A DNA stretch of 64,000 bases from Paludibacteraceae bacterium (GCA_024399955.1 JAKSNH010000002.1:186001-250000); one strand, 5' to 3'; positions 10,501 through 18,373 are shown, counted from the first letter of the stretch. Translations and numbers: made by a program. The notes: generated by a model from the sequence alone, not told the origin.

Positions 10501-10820
10501 CATTAGGCATTTCTGCTCCTAAGGCCGGTGCTTACACCATCGTTGCGACTTCCGTTCCGGCTAATACCGCCGTTTATCTGACCGAGGATGACAACATCAT
10601 TGCTGATTTGACGGCTATGCCTTATACGCTGGATTTGAGCAAAGGCACGCATAAAGAATTCGGATTACGTATGGTAGGTAAAACTCAGCCTTCTGTAGTG
10701 ACTGACTTCCAAGAAGCTAACATCAATGGTAAGGAGGTCCAAAAAGTAATTAAGAACAACACCTTATATATATTACGCGCAGATAAAGTGTTCAACGCTC
10801 AAGGTCAATTAGTAAAATAA
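4533..10820 (+). CDS. Giant secreted repeat protein: beta-helix, LYAWG module, Flg_new repeats, C-terminal tail
   Basis: 2095 residues, with the signal peptide MRKICKFCLTLVAILASTNVWG. Order of parts: an N-terminal region with an Ig-like segment (to about 300); a Gly-rich right-handed beta-helix-like stretch (about 300-670); a second solenoid with the LYAWG...QNIE module (about 690-1270); about four repeats of the InlB/Flg_new type (about 1340-1605), each with a YTFTGWTP-like core followed by YTATY; a beta-rich C-terminal region (about 1640-2060); and the tail LYILRADKVFNAQGQLVK. No enzyme motif is seen. It is probably a surface adhesin or coat protein. Export through T9SS is inferred from the tail. 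A 48-residue peptide gene follows after 39 bases. Confidence 0.85.
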   Translation: MRKICKFCLTLVAILASTNVWGIDINMNVPFYAKVSVKVSSKAPDGGKVYVFSRAWVDTTEWWTKSDPAELYGWNEMPTEEDIAKGLRKEYVDYPIYSLYPLLSIGSTQLDTAFIGAFPSPGYYFKGWSKVDNDYDLGAEMPFMPSTLTMVFPNPTLNELGEIVSVAWPKDEDVPSIGSFYATFKPVLVNACVDGDNMFMGTEDGEQEFGAYFSTSFASQGLNDFAAPVLTNAETAGGQFVLNGSCEFTEDNEVRVPLKFIPNNPVEGVYSCQLTVASKGGSSITATIKMTVEKEPEYEASIGDNHYDTFAEALAAANAMTDAVITLAKSVDIATPQIVAANMTIDLNGKVLNGTGEQVLVVAGGKLTLVDSKKIGYISHMPTAIPAHSVLVAGGELVMDGGSIELNSTNTPQLEDPNDVAQIMANMVVAVLVSPNTVPGVTGPASFTMNDGRIYAQAPGVVGGVMNNGGTATINAGEIYSTGYMGVLAASNMGGSFNILGGNLKAELNADFGTATMGYGVLAYGGTINIEKAKIIAKAGDNLSDQLWGVCCSAGTTTISKKATIGIEYTQTSSEHLAHCCIGAMHVEKDAATVVIDGAKLYARGNNGYTEEFSGNSAPIINAAYFPTRLWLDNIDPEYFVIKDGQTIYDVSAGKEYLEGYRYFLGSAGTAKDNGNAVCKIGNMGYATLEDALFYAQNNPTEKVIITMVNDYTLPAGWYTLPSNASLLVPYCAEQTALMGKNVPKLPVMEPAVVTKPTPYRTLTFAQGAHLDVFGSVETSCMQRIEGIGAQGCAVPDGPFGWIKMEQGSEMTLNGGSHLYAWGFITGKGEIEARRGCTVHEDFQVYDWPGGSNALGLVIDAVLSNAGAFPINQYAMQNIECPVTYHPGSHMYASFGATAAGIQVAADEIGIVGVTDENAMFLMDDNADADNTWVRKYYDTETDQQVYEVNSSAHLGSMVIEIPAFKMVGAMLGAPDLTGFDSKTFVLPITCNMKLHLLSGMMDITQNTEFLPGSELEVNKTATMIVQDEEEKVYDGRVIFVDDDNWKDEFGRKKVPYQQIAYSPTFDGAPDIRDIAAMIDYDGHRHYDPNKRPVGDAKLNVHGTFQVDGYLLTTDSGATIFSNNEDAGTIIFPNEIVFMDQHSGASAPTDAMIEQIKQMIEYGSLDEETKRYLTNMIYVPHLNMLNSKTELLPLKSALLRNTEGQTPAFAYTGDDTNPTLPGESYCFLRDRWTKMNQFDANFAYDNYGAWYVKPGEYVAIATTAKVDEYFMDAKVETQPLENADHTYSDANGEGRLFILVYNVDKGGDQCWEVTIQDNLYRGTNGTYYYYDESQKMWMEKTFSVTWNNYDGSFIEEYSNIYYGTTPKYNGKNPSREEDEDYTYTFTGWTPEIVPVHEDAIYTATYERSPRKYTIIFEAENGEEIERHFYTKGEMPECEDVPHKVGYYLQWEPSLGAVKGDASYRATFLPEKPTEFEVTFVNYNGDELQKGNVAVGTTPEYSGIPTREPSDEYTYEFAGWSPALKPVDAAITYTATFNEVGKTYAIRFLDENGAELKSESLAYGVVPTAPEYSKPADAQFTYTLVWTPTITAVNKPENYKAIFETTTNKYTVTVNAIGCVVEGAGAYDYGTEVTLHITDVSVPGFSQDAKWKHTGNSEDITFIVKGNVTYTAEATATTNIVAEIGSTETITTTTEAATFTIKANATASGQVIGAENIELVPAGKAYFEYDFNAQAMKWYAFAVPFVCDANTLRNATRTLTPGVDYDIMQYNGATRAAAGADDSAWEYISDKGINVLTPGHLYMILFAQAQNTITFTKTASASIVYTAPVTMNQYPAADELDANWNGVANPKLFYAKLGAKGVTNGQIYVGGEDRYETVTLSSTTFPVGKPVFVQAATQSQVEVKPSASAAPLRRMLKADKQECEISLMQGNKKCDNLSIIMNDEAEDRYVIGEDLAKAGVSTKVAQMWVNRYNAKLCVNSIAAEDEAATYPLGISAPKAGAYTIVATSVPANTAVYLTEDDNIIADLTAMPYTLDLSKGTHKEFGLRMVGKTQPSVVTDFQEANINGKEVQKVIKNNTLYILRADKVFNAQGQLVK

Positions 10821-10859
10821 ATCAAAAGCGCATCTACGCGCATTAAATAAAATACGATT

Positions 10860-11006
10860 ATGAAAAAGCAATATCTTATCCCTCAAGTGGATACCGTAGT
10901 ATTATCTACACCATTATGTCATATTGAAGGATCGGGCATAACACCTCCACCGCATCCGGGGACTTCGGCACCTGTTCGTGGTGCTGCCGGTAAGTTATAT
11001 ATCTAA
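10860..11006 (+). CDS. Small peptide, MKKxYxxPQxxTV type (second copy)
   Basis: 48 codons beginning MKKQYLIPQVDTVVLSTP and ending VRGAAGKLYI, with a Pro/Gly-rich middle (GSGITPPPHPGTSAP) and a single Cys at residue 20. There is no signal peptide. It lies 39 bases after the 2095-residue surface protein and 19 bases before the next gene. It shares its N-terminal pattern and its gene position with the peptide at 2138-2275. Both follow proteins whose tails end in NAQGxLVK, the closest pair of tails in the window. Function unknown. Confidence 0.65.
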   Translation: MKKQYLIPQVDTVVLSTPLCHIEGSGITPPPHPGTSAPVRGAAGKLYI

Positions 11007-11025
11007 TGATATATCTATAATGATT

Positions 11026-12612
11026 ATGCGTAAACATATCATACGCCTCATCTCGCTGCTGGCTATATGGCCGGCAGTGGGATGGGCTGATTCTGCTACT
11101 TTTGGCTTGCAATCGCAGCAATTGACTACTACTTATACTTCGCTTTCTGAGGCGCTCAATAATGCCGCCGAGGCTGACACTATTGTCGTGACTGCCAGTG
11201 GCACAATGGACGAGCAAGTAACCATCCCCGATGGAGTAGTGCTGTTGGTGCCTTTTGATGAGGCTAATACATTGGAATTGGCTAAACCTATCAAGAAAGG
11301 CTATGGCGATACTGCCCAATATGCCAAGCCGGTACGGTTCCGTGAATTAACACTCACTTCGTCCGCGTCCATCACCATTGCTGATGGCGGTGCCGTTAGT
11401 GTAGGTGGCATACAATACTGCTACCAGGGTCGAGGTGCTCATGCTACCGGTGCACCACAAGGCAATTGCGGATTTATCCATCTAATGGAAGGCAGCGCAA
11501 TCACTGTGGAAGCAGGTGGTGTGTTATACGCATGGGGATATATCTATGGACCGGGATTAGTCACTATCCAAACTGAGGGTACACTCTACGAAATGATGCA
11601 ACTAAAATCATGGCGTGGTGGAAACGTCTCTCAAAATATGACTGAAGAACCGTATATCATCTTCCCATTCAATAGCTACTTCGTTCAAAACATAGAATCG
11701 CCCATTCTATACGAGGAATACGCGTATGAATATATCGAGATGGGACTCATCGCCGATAACATGATTCAAGACGCAACTGCGCAGTATGTGGGATCAGATG
11801 GTTTTTTGAACCTATACTTGGATAAGATGCAACGCACGTATAATCCGGAAAAAGACCAGATGGTTTATACCATTGACGGATACATCTATCTGGGTCCGAT
11901 TGTGATTCCTAAAAGTGCCAAAGAAACCTATAACTCGTCCGATTATGTGATGGGTATCAGCAGTAGTATTTCGTTCCATATCGTCAGTGGCGAATTGGAT
12001 GTACCTTATTCTATGGCTCTGCAGCCCGGCTCCGAGATTATCGTTGAGCCGGATGCCTACTTGATGTTCGGTGCCGACGATAATTACGGCCATAGTTTCT
12101 ATGTGTACGACTATGAGCAGGCTTGGCAGGGCAAGAACTACGCTTTTATGGGCGATCGACCTGTGCCGGATTATGTGGCTACCTTAGATGCCGCTCCCGC
12201 TATCCCTGCTATCGAGGATGCTAAGATAGTCAATAACGGTATAATAGAAACCTACAGTTCCTTCTATACTACCGAAGGAGGCGCAAATATATGCTCTACC
12301 GATGCCGGAGTAATCAATTTCTATCAGATAGCTCCGGATAGTGTAACTTATCAGGTATCAGGAAAGAAAACCACACCGGAGGCTATTCCGGTAACTTCGG
12401 CATTACTTAAAAACGAGGATGGCTCTTATACAACCACCGCTGATGCCGAACAAGAATCAACCTTTGAATACAAGGACGGCAAATGGATCAATAGCGCACA
12501 AACGCCGCTGTCGATAATTGACCAAAATCCGTCTATTCATCGTAAGTTTATTCATAACGGACAATTATATATCCGTCATAAACAACATACATACAATGCA
12601 CAAGGAATGTAA
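11026..12612 (+). CDS. Secreted beta-helix-like surface protein, paralogue of the 2720 gene
   Basis: 528 residues from the start MRKHIIRLISLLAIWPAVGWA, a clear signal peptide; an upstream in-frame ATG at 11020 is possible. It aligns with the 2720-4333 product along its whole length: TTYTSL near the N-terminus, TIPDGVVLLVPF, LYAWGYIYGPGLV, YEMMQLKSWRGG, FPFNSYFVQNIE, PDYVATLD. The tail is the short form HNGQLYIRHKQHTYNAQGM. The last 17 bases overlap the next gene, whose ATG lies inside the tail codons, so the two are probably translationally coupled. Function unknown; surface location is inferred. Confidence 0.85.
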   Translation: MRKHIIRLISLLAIWPAVGWADSATFGLQSQQLTTTYTSLSEALNNAAEADTIVVTASGTMDEQVTIPDGVVLLVPFDEANTLELAKPIKKGYGDTAQYAKPVRFRELTLTSSASITIADGGAVSVGGIQYCYQGRGAHATGAPQGNCGFIHLMEGSAITVEAGGVLYAWGYIYGPGLVTIQTEGTLYEMMQLKSWRGGNVSQNMTEEPYIIFPFNSYFVQNIESPILYEEYAYEYIEMGLIADNMIQDATAQYVGSDGFLNLYLDKMQRTYNPEKDQMVYTIDGYIYLGPIVIPKSAKETYNSSDYVMGISSSISFHIVSGELDVPYSMALQPGSEIIVEPDAYLMFGADDNYGHSFYVYDYEQAWQGKNYAFMGDRPVPDYVATLDAAPAIPAIEDAKIVNNGIIETYSSFYTTEGGANICSTDAGVINFYQIAPDSVTYQVSGKKTTPEAIPVTSALLKNEDGSYTTTADAEQESTFEYKDGKWINSAQTPLSIIDQNPSIHRKFIHNGQLYIRHKQHTYNAQGM

Positions 12613-14467
12613 ATATATTATTTTGTCGCTCTTGCTCGCATTAATAATGCCTATCATGGCACAAGATCAGCCGGATGGCTCGTCCTGCGACAATGCTATT
12701 GAGGTGCAGCAAGGACTGAATAATGTGCCTTTTGAACCGGGTACGTATTATTTCACGGCATGGTCGTACGACCTGCCGATGGACATCGTATATGTACCTA
12801 AAGTATTTGACAAAAATAAGGCTCCGGAAGGCTTCTTGGACTTTGTTTGCCCCTTTAGCAACGAAGGTGGAGTGTACGATGATGATATCGCAGGCGTGTA
12901 TAGCAAGGAGGGTGGTTATATAGTGATGCCTAAAACGCTTATCTTCAAATCCACTAAAACGAAAGAAGGTAAGGATGCTTGGCATTTTGAAGTAACGGCT
13001 GCGGAACGTGACCGCATATCTGAATATGGTGTTTTACGTGATGTGCAGGCATATGTAAAAGTAGTTATCAAGGACGAGGGTGGAGTAGATGCACATCCGG
13101 ATACCGTATCGCGGCGTTGCTTGGATAATTGCCGATATATCCAGTTGGGAGATACATTGCATGTAGAAGCTAATGATAGCGAATCGGTGTATGTGTTCTC
13201 ATTTAACCGATGGACAAGCGACAGTATTCGCTTTGTGTGGAAAGGCGAAACCGAATCGGCTACGTTGTGGTTAGGAAGACAAAACTGCGAGTTTAGACCG
13301 GAAGCAACCGATCCAAACTATATCATTCATTACGATATACCTGCTATGGGCGAGTATAAATTCACGATGGATGATGTTAAGAATATGGTGAATACTAATG
13401 GTGGCGTATTCTACGGCAAAGTATTATCTAAACAAGGAGGAGACTTTATTATCGAACGCGTACCGGAAGTGATTATACCCGGTATCAGATTGGAATACGA
13501 CTCTGTTGTGCCTGTTCGGAGACAAGACGATACGCTGTATTTCTTCTCCAAGAAGTGGGAGGCTACTCACTTTGAATGTCCGACCGCGAACCGCGTAAAA
13601 GTCTATTTCGGTCTATCCGAAGATATGGATACAGTAAGCAATTATGTCGCATCCTACTACATGGACTTAGATTTAGCCAACCACCGCTATTTGAACCTAT
13701 CTAAATCCGAAATGGAAGAGATGACGGCTAAACTAAAAGAGGAGGATAACTACATCTTTATGATTGTGGTGGCTTCTGCTCCAACTACCATAATGGCTAA
13801 AGCGTGGGATGAAGATACGGATTGCTTTGGTAACTCCAAACTAATTCGTTCCGGGGAGTCCTTTACAATCGCCTCCTCGGCTCCGCTTAATAAAGCCATC
13901 TATCGTATGAAATACAGCGATTGGAAGGGGTATGAAATTAAGATTGAGGGACAGTCCACCCGCGCCTACATTGCCGGTATGACTAACTATTGCGAACTCA
14001 AATCATTGACCAAGTCTGATGCAGACAAATGTATTACAGGTAGTTTTAAGAATCAAACAAAAACAGGGAAACAAAGTTGGACGATAACTAAGGAAACAGT
14101 AGATAGTTGGGCGGGGCAAGAAGATGAAAATGGGTATTTCTATTGGCACTTCAGCGTAGTACCTGTTTCTCGTACCTTCACCTTCACTTCGTCTAAACCT
14201 CCCTTGTACGATATCGTTGCTTGGGGCGAAGGTGGAACCGTCACAGGTGGTGGCGTCTATGAAAATGGGCAATCTGTTACACTCAAGGCTGAGGCTGACG
14301 AATGCCATACATTCGTAAAATGGGCGGATGGCGAGACTGCGCCAGAACGCACGATTGAAGTAACAGGCGATGCTACGTATCAAGTTCTGTTTGATGTCAA
14401 AACAACCACCATCATTGTTAGTGCTGCCAGCACCAACGGAAAGGTAGAAATCAAAAAAGTAGAATAA
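12596..14467 (+). CDS. Secreted protein ending in a half InlB-type repeat (split trio, member 1)
   Basis: 623 residues. The start MHKECKYIILSLLLALIMPIMAQ is chosen because it gives a signal peptide. About 500 residues with QPDGSSCDNAIEV and YRMKYSDWKG follow, paralogous to the product of 16607-18331. The C-terminal part is one complete InlB-type repeat (about 535-600: YDIVAWGEGGTVTGGGVY, then the FVKWADG core), then only the first half of a second repeat, stopping at NGKVEIKKVE. There is no C-terminal tail. The next gene starts 18 bases later and, after its signal peptide, continues with the missing second half (GEKVQLIATPNEGYVFTGW). First gene of a three-gene split; see findings. Confidence 0.85.
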   Translation: MHKECKYIILSLLLALIMPIMAQDQPDGSSCDNAIEVQQGLNNVPFEPGTYYFTAWSYDLPMDIVYVPKVFDKNKAPEGFLDFVCPFSNEGGVYDDDIAGVYSKEGGYIVMPKTLIFKSTKTKEGKDAWHFEVTAAERDRISEYGVLRDVQAYVKVVIKDEGGVDAHPDTVSRRCLDNCRYIQLGDTLHVEANDSESVYVFSFNRWTSDSIRFVWKGETESATLWLGRQNCEFRPEATDPNYIIHYDIPAMGEYKFTMDDVKNMVNTNGGVFYGKVLSKQGGDFIIERVPEVIIPGIRLEYDSVVPVRRQDDTLYFFSKKWEATHFECPTANRVKVYFGLSEDMDTVSNYVASYYMDLDLANHRYLNLSKSEMEEMTAKLKEEDNYIFMIVVASAPTTIMAKAWDEDTDCFGNSKLIRSGESFTIASSAPLNKAIYRMKYSDWKGYEIKIEGQSTRAYIAGMTNYCELKSLTKSDADKCITGSFKNQTKTGKQSWTITKETVDSWAGQEDENGYFYWHFSVVPVSRTFTFTSSKPPLYDIVAWGEGGTVTGGGVYENGQSVTLKAEADECHTFVKWADGETAPERTIEVTGDATYQVLFDVKTTTIIVSAASTNGKVEIKKVE

Positions 14468-14484
14468 GAAAAAACTATAGCAAT

Positions 14485-15030
14485 ATGAAAAAACTTGTAT
14501 TTATCACAATCTCTCTCTTGGGTTTCGCAGGAATGTGCTCTGCACAACAGACAGACGAAAAAAAAGTTAACTGCGGCGAGAAAGTTCAACTAATCGCTAC
14601 TCCTAATGAGGGCTATGTATTTACAGGCTGGGACGATGGCAATACCGATAACCCTCGTTTCATAGACGTGGATGCTACGATGACCGTATTAACCTATACG
14701 GCGCAGTTCACTCAAAAAGAATCGGATCAGTACACCATCAATGTGGCTGTTGCTGCTAACATGGAACACATGGGTACCATCGGACAGGCTTCGTTTGTGG
14801 GCAAAAAGGACGATGTGATTACTCTAACCGCTACGCCAACCAATAAATGTTACGTCTTTGACCAATGGCAAGATGCCGAGGGCAATACATTAAGTATGGA
14901 CGCTTCGTATGATTATACTATCGAAGGCGATGCCTCTGTATATGCGCTCTTCAAACAGGTGGATTTCACCGTCTCGGTATCGGCTGATGAGCAACAAGGT
15001 ACGGTTACGATTTCTAAAGTTGAACAATAA
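14485..15030 (+). CDS. Small secreted InlB-repeat protein with two half repeats (split trio, member 2)
   Basis: 181 residues. The signal peptide MKKLVFITISLLGFAGMCSA is probably cut before QQ. The mature protein opens with the second half of an InlB-type repeat (CGEKVQLIATPNEGYVFTGW), continues with one full repeat (NVAVAANMEHMGTIG through CYVFDQWQDAEG to VYALF), and closes with the first half of a third (FTVSVSADEQQGTVTISKVEQ, positions 161-181). It lacks the C-terminal tail of its neighbours. The stop at 14465-14467 and the new signal peptide rule out a simple frameshift between it and the gene before. It is in one operon with its neighbours. Confidence 0.85.
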   Translation: MKKLVFITISLLGFAGMCSAQQTDEKKVNCGEKVQLIATPNEGYVFTGWDDGNTDNPRFIDVDATMTVLTYTAQFTQKESDQYTINVAVAANMEHMGTIGQASFVGKKDDVITLTATPTNKCYVFDQWQDAEGNTLSMDASYDYTIEGDASVYALFKQVDFTVSVSADEQQGTVTISKVEQ

Positions 15031-15042
15031 TCATTATTGATT

Positions 15043-15714
15043 GTGAAGAAAATACTTACCATAGTATTGATGGGACTATTGGCGGGGTATGCCTATTGTG
15101 ATGAAGTAGTGGAAGAAGGACTTCATTGCGAGATGATTGTGCAAATCACAGCTACCCCCGCTGATGGATATGAGTTCGTGCAATGGTCCGACCTCAATAT
15201 AGAAAATCCACGTTACATCACTATCCAGGACAATGTGACTCTAACGGCCTTGTTCCAAAAGAAAGAGGAACCCGAACCGGTAGATACATGTGAGGTAACT
15301 GATTCCATCCCGTTGGTATATCTATATGACCAATTGGTGCTGATTCATCGCGATAGCTTGAAGCGATTAGGATACGACACAGTATCCGAGTCGTCAGTAG
15401 GATGGTATCGCATTGTGGATAAGCAGGATGGTATCAGCATAGAACCGAAAACGGATGTGAAGGCCGCTACCGGTTTCTATGTCAATAAATCAACTCTCGC
15501 TTCAGGAGCGTATTATGTGCAAATCCTTGTTCATGAGCAACAAAACGAATGTCCGATTATTTTGCGCAGTGAGACGTTCTACATCCAACGCACAGGTTGG
15601 AATGATGTGGATGCCGATACTCAGGTTACCAAGTATATCCACAATGGTCAATTATTTATTCGCCGGGGGGGTACTATCTATGATGCACAAGGCAGAAAGG
15701 TAGGTGTGAGATGA
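15043..15714 (+). CDS. Secreted protein starting with a half InlB-type repeat, with C-terminal tail (split trio, member 3)
   Basis: 223 residues from a GTG start (MKKILTIVLMGLLAGYAYC), chosen because it gives a standard MKK signal peptide; an upstream TTG at 15037 is less likely. After the signal comes the second half of an InlB-type repeat (EMIVQITATPADGYEFVQWS), an acidic Pro linker, a domain of about 130 residues with YLYDQLVLIHRDSLKRLGYD, and the tail YIHNGQLFIRRGGTIYDAQG. Of the trio only this member carries the tail. The last 4 bases overlap the barrel gene downstream (ATGA), so the two are probably coupled. Confidence 0.85.
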   Translation: MKKILTIVLMGLLAGYAYCDEVVEEGLHCEMIVQITATPADGYEFVQWSDLNIENPRYITIQDNVTLTALFQKKEEPEPVDTCEVTDSIPLVYLYDQLVLIHRDSLKRLGYDTVSESSVGWYRIVDKQDGISIEPKTDVKAATGFYVNKSTLASGAYYVQILVHEQQNECPIILRSETFYIQRTGWNDVDADTQVTKYIHNGQLFIRRGGTIYDAQGRKVGVR

Positions 15715-16592
15715 AAAAACTGACGATACTCATCTTCTGTTTGACCTGCTCTTTGGCGATGATGGCTCAAGGACACGGATTATCAATCGGCGTCAAAGGA
15801 GGTTTATCCGATTGGAAAGCCAAGGATGTATCCAACTCGTCCCTCGGAATATACGCAGGATTGGATATCGGATATCAGTGTATGTGGCGCATGCAACAAG
15901 ATATATATGTAGGTTTACGCACGGGCGTGGGAATAGCGTACCAAACAGGATCGTATTCCGTGGCTGCTAATAGTCAATTCACCAACACCGACTATTATGG
16001 CAATCAAATGGACTATTCCATTCATGCTGATGTCAAAGCCGATACGAAGCAACTAAACGTGGATGTGCCTGTTATGTTTGCTGCACGCATCCATGGATTT
16101 GCCATGAATATTGGCCCGAGACTACATTTCCCTATTTATGATACCTATAGGCAGGAATTAAGCAATACCAATGTAGATGTGTACTATCCTCAATATGACA
16201 TCCCTATCCATAATGACCCCTCTTTAGCAAAATGGAACACCGCTGATATGAAGAGCGATGGCAATAAAGCGCAACCGATGGTAATGCTCTCCCTTAGTGC
16301 CGAAATCGGTTATGAATGGGCATTGCACGATTGGTACACCTATGGTAATGAGCAGTATATAGGTTTACAGTTATTCGTGGATTACGGGCTTTGGGGAACG
16401 TATGCCAAAAATACATCGTCCATGATGACTGTTGATCCGATTTCTATTGCTGGACAACTGCCGGAGATTAACGTAGGCAACATAGCTGATGCCGGCATTT
16501 TAGTTAAACCCCTAACATTTGGCGTGCGCCTCTATTATACTTTCCAAAGTACTGACTATTCAGGCCATGGATGGAAGAGGAAACGTAGATAA
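15711..16592 (+). CDS. Outer-membrane beta-barrel protein
   Basis: 293 residues, with the signal peptide MKKLTILIFCLTCSLAMMAQ. Alternating hydrophobic/aromatic strands with motifs such as SIGVKGGLSDW, MNIGPRLHFPIY and SAEIGYEW, ending LTFGVRLYYTFQS, are typical of small Bacteroidetes outer-membrane barrels. It is a paralogue of the barrel domain of the 25493-27004 product (FNVGPRFMLPVW, CELGYEW). Both barrel genes directly follow a gene for a secreted protein with a C-terminal sorting or tail signal, which suggests a partner or anchor role for the secreted product; that is inference. Confidence 0.8.
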   Translation: MKKLTILIFCLTCSLAMMAQGHGLSIGVKGGLSDWKAKDVSNSSLGIYAGLDIGYQCMWRMQQDIYVGLRTGVGIAYQTGSYSVAANSQFTNTDYYGNQMDYSIHADVKADTKQLNVDVPVMFAARIHGFAMNIGPRLHFPIYDTYRQELSNTNVDVYYPQYDIPIHNDPSLAKWNTADMKSDGNKAQPMVMLSLSAEIGYEWALHDWYTYGNEQYIGLQLFVDYGLWGTYAKNTSSMMTVDPISIAGQLPEINVGNIADAGILVKPLTFGVRLYYTFQSTDYSGHGWKRKRR

Positions 16593-16606
16593 TAAATTTG
16601 TATTGT

Positions 16607-18331
16607 ATGAAAAAAAGTATTTTAGTCTGTGTGGTATTCACTTTGTTTGCCTCTGTGCTGATGGCACAGATTGGCAGCTCATGCGAAAAAGCTAAACCGA
16701 TTGGTACAGGTTTGGATATTGACATCGCTTCGGCAGGCACCTACTGGTACACGGCTTCGGTATATGATTTACCTATCCAAGTAATGGTTACTTCTACCGA
16801 TATAAACGCAGAGGCTCCCAGTGTCAGTGTGGACTTTTCTTGCACCGGAGTATATGAAGAGGACTTGGCCAAAGCCATTGAGGAACAAGGCGAAGAAGTA
16901 CCTATCCAAATGACTTTTAATCCCAAGAAAATCATTGATGGTAAGGCTGTTTATACGATGTCAATTGGCGCTAAGTACCGCGAACGGCTGATGCAAGCCG
17001 GCATCACACGGGATGTAAAGGCTTACGTACAAGTTGTTGCCTCCGCAGGAGGACATGTAACCGTTACTCCGGACTCAATCTCTAAACAGTGCCTCAAAGG
17101 TATGCGTAAATTGCTGCTGCCGGACGTGGTTCATGTGGCAGCGAATGATGTGGAAACTGCCTATCTACTGCCTTTGTGCGACTTCCGTCATGATAGCATA
17201 TTATTTGTATGGAATGGTAAACAATCGCCTGTTACCCTATGGGTTGGCGTGGATGATTGCGGTTTTGTGCCAGAAGAAGGCAAAGACCATGTACTGACAT
17301 CTTGGACCATTGCACCGGAACACGAATTGAAATTTACGTCCAAACAACTAAATAATGTTATTGATGACTTGCTTCATAGCGGTGTTTATTATGCCAAAAT
17401 CGTTTCGGAAGAAGCAGCTGATTTCCGCATAGATATTGTACCCGAAAAACCTCTTGATGGTATTCGATTCCGATATGGAGAGTCGGCTCCTGTTCGTGTT
17501 GAAGAAGATACGATGTATTATTTTCCCAAGTCGTGGAATGCAACACGTTGGACTACCAACAATAGTGCGCAATGTCGTATGTATTTCAGTCTTCAACAGG
17601 ATATTGATACTTCGGATACAAAAACGTATATCCGTTACTATGATTTAGATTTGGATACATTGGGGTATCGCTATCTGGAATTGAGTGATGTGGAGATGGC
17701 GGCTATTACATCGTCGCAACCAACAGAACAAAACTATATCTTTGTACATGTAGTATCTTTATCCCCATCGGCAATCATGTTGACACCTAATGCGTGGCTG
17801 CCGAGTACATGTGCCTTAACGAGTTACCAACTGCGTTCGGGTGAACAAATTCATTTCAAATCCGATGCTAACAGCAAGGACTACCGTTTCCGTATGCGCT
17901 ATTCAGATTGGAAAAATGGAAGAATCCAAATAATGGGTGAGAATTTAGGCAGAAAGACGATAACCATGGGTCTAGTAAGAGACTGTTCTGTTTCTTCGGC
18001 TGTTGAGCAGTATGTGCTATCCGGTACGTATCGGGAATTGAAGGAAGAGGCACCTATCCAGGAAATAGATAGTGCCCGTATGAGCAAATTAGCGAAGTAT
18101 GATGCATATAAACCGACAGATCCGGATGGTTTTTACTATTGGATATTTAACCACAATCATGCAGCGTGTTTCGTTACCTTTACCAGTATTCCGTTTATTT
18201 TACCTACAACCATAGCCGAGATAGAAATGTTAAACGGGGTAGAGGAACGTAAATTGCTCATCAATGGACGCTTATATATTCAGCGTGTAAACACAATATA
18301 TGACATATTTGGACGCAAAATTGACAAATAA
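16607..18331 (+). CDS. Secreted surface protein, paralogue of the 12596 gene, with C-terminal tail
   Basis: 574 residues from MKKSILVCVVFTLFASVLMAQ (signal peptide); a TTG at 16598 would add only three residues. Motifs shared with the 12596 product in the same order: IGSSCEKAKPIGTG near the N-terminus, TRDVKAYVQVV, HVAANDVE, VTLWVGVDDC, MRYSDWK, and GFYYWIF near the end. Unlike that paralogue it has no InlB repeats and instead ends in the tail LLINGRLYIQRVNTIYDIFG. It lies 14 bases after the barrel gene and probably closes the operon. Function unknown. Confidence 0.85.
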   Translation: MKKSILVCVVFTLFASVLMAQIGSSCEKAKPIGTGLDIDIASAGTYWYTASVYDLPIQVMVTSTDINAEAPSVSVDFSCTGVYEEDLAKAIEEQGEEVPIQMTFNPKKIIDGKAVYTMSIGAKYRERLMQAGITRDVKAYVQVVASAGGHVTVTPDSISKQCLKGMRKLLLPDVVHVAANDVETAYLLPLCDFRHDSILFVWNGKQSPVTLWVGVDDCGFVPEEGKDHVLTSWTIAPEHELKFTSKQLNNVIDDLLHSGVYYAKIVSEEAADFRIDIVPEKPLDGIRFRYGESAPVRVEEDTMYYFPKSWNATRWTTNNSAQCRMYFSLQQDIDTSDTKTYIRYYDLDLDTLGYRYLELSDVEMAAITSSQPTEQNYIFVHVVSLSPSAIMLTPNAWLPSTCALTSYQLRSGEQIHFKSDANSKDYRFRMRYSDWKNGRIQIMGENLGRKTITMGLVRDCSVSSAVEQYVLSGTYRELKEEAPIQEIDSARMSKLAKYDAYKPTDPDGFYYWIFNHNHAACFVTFTSIPFILPTTIAEIEMLNGVEERKLLINGRLYIQRVNTIYDIFGRKIDK

Positions 18332-18373
18332 GGATAGCATTTTATAGAAAAAATGCATTTTTCTTTACAAAAA

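Noticed and set aside
12596..15714. Frameshifts or sequencing errors as the cause of the split InlB trio
   Set aside because: Each junction has a stop codon followed by a complete new signal peptide; a simple indel could not create this twice.
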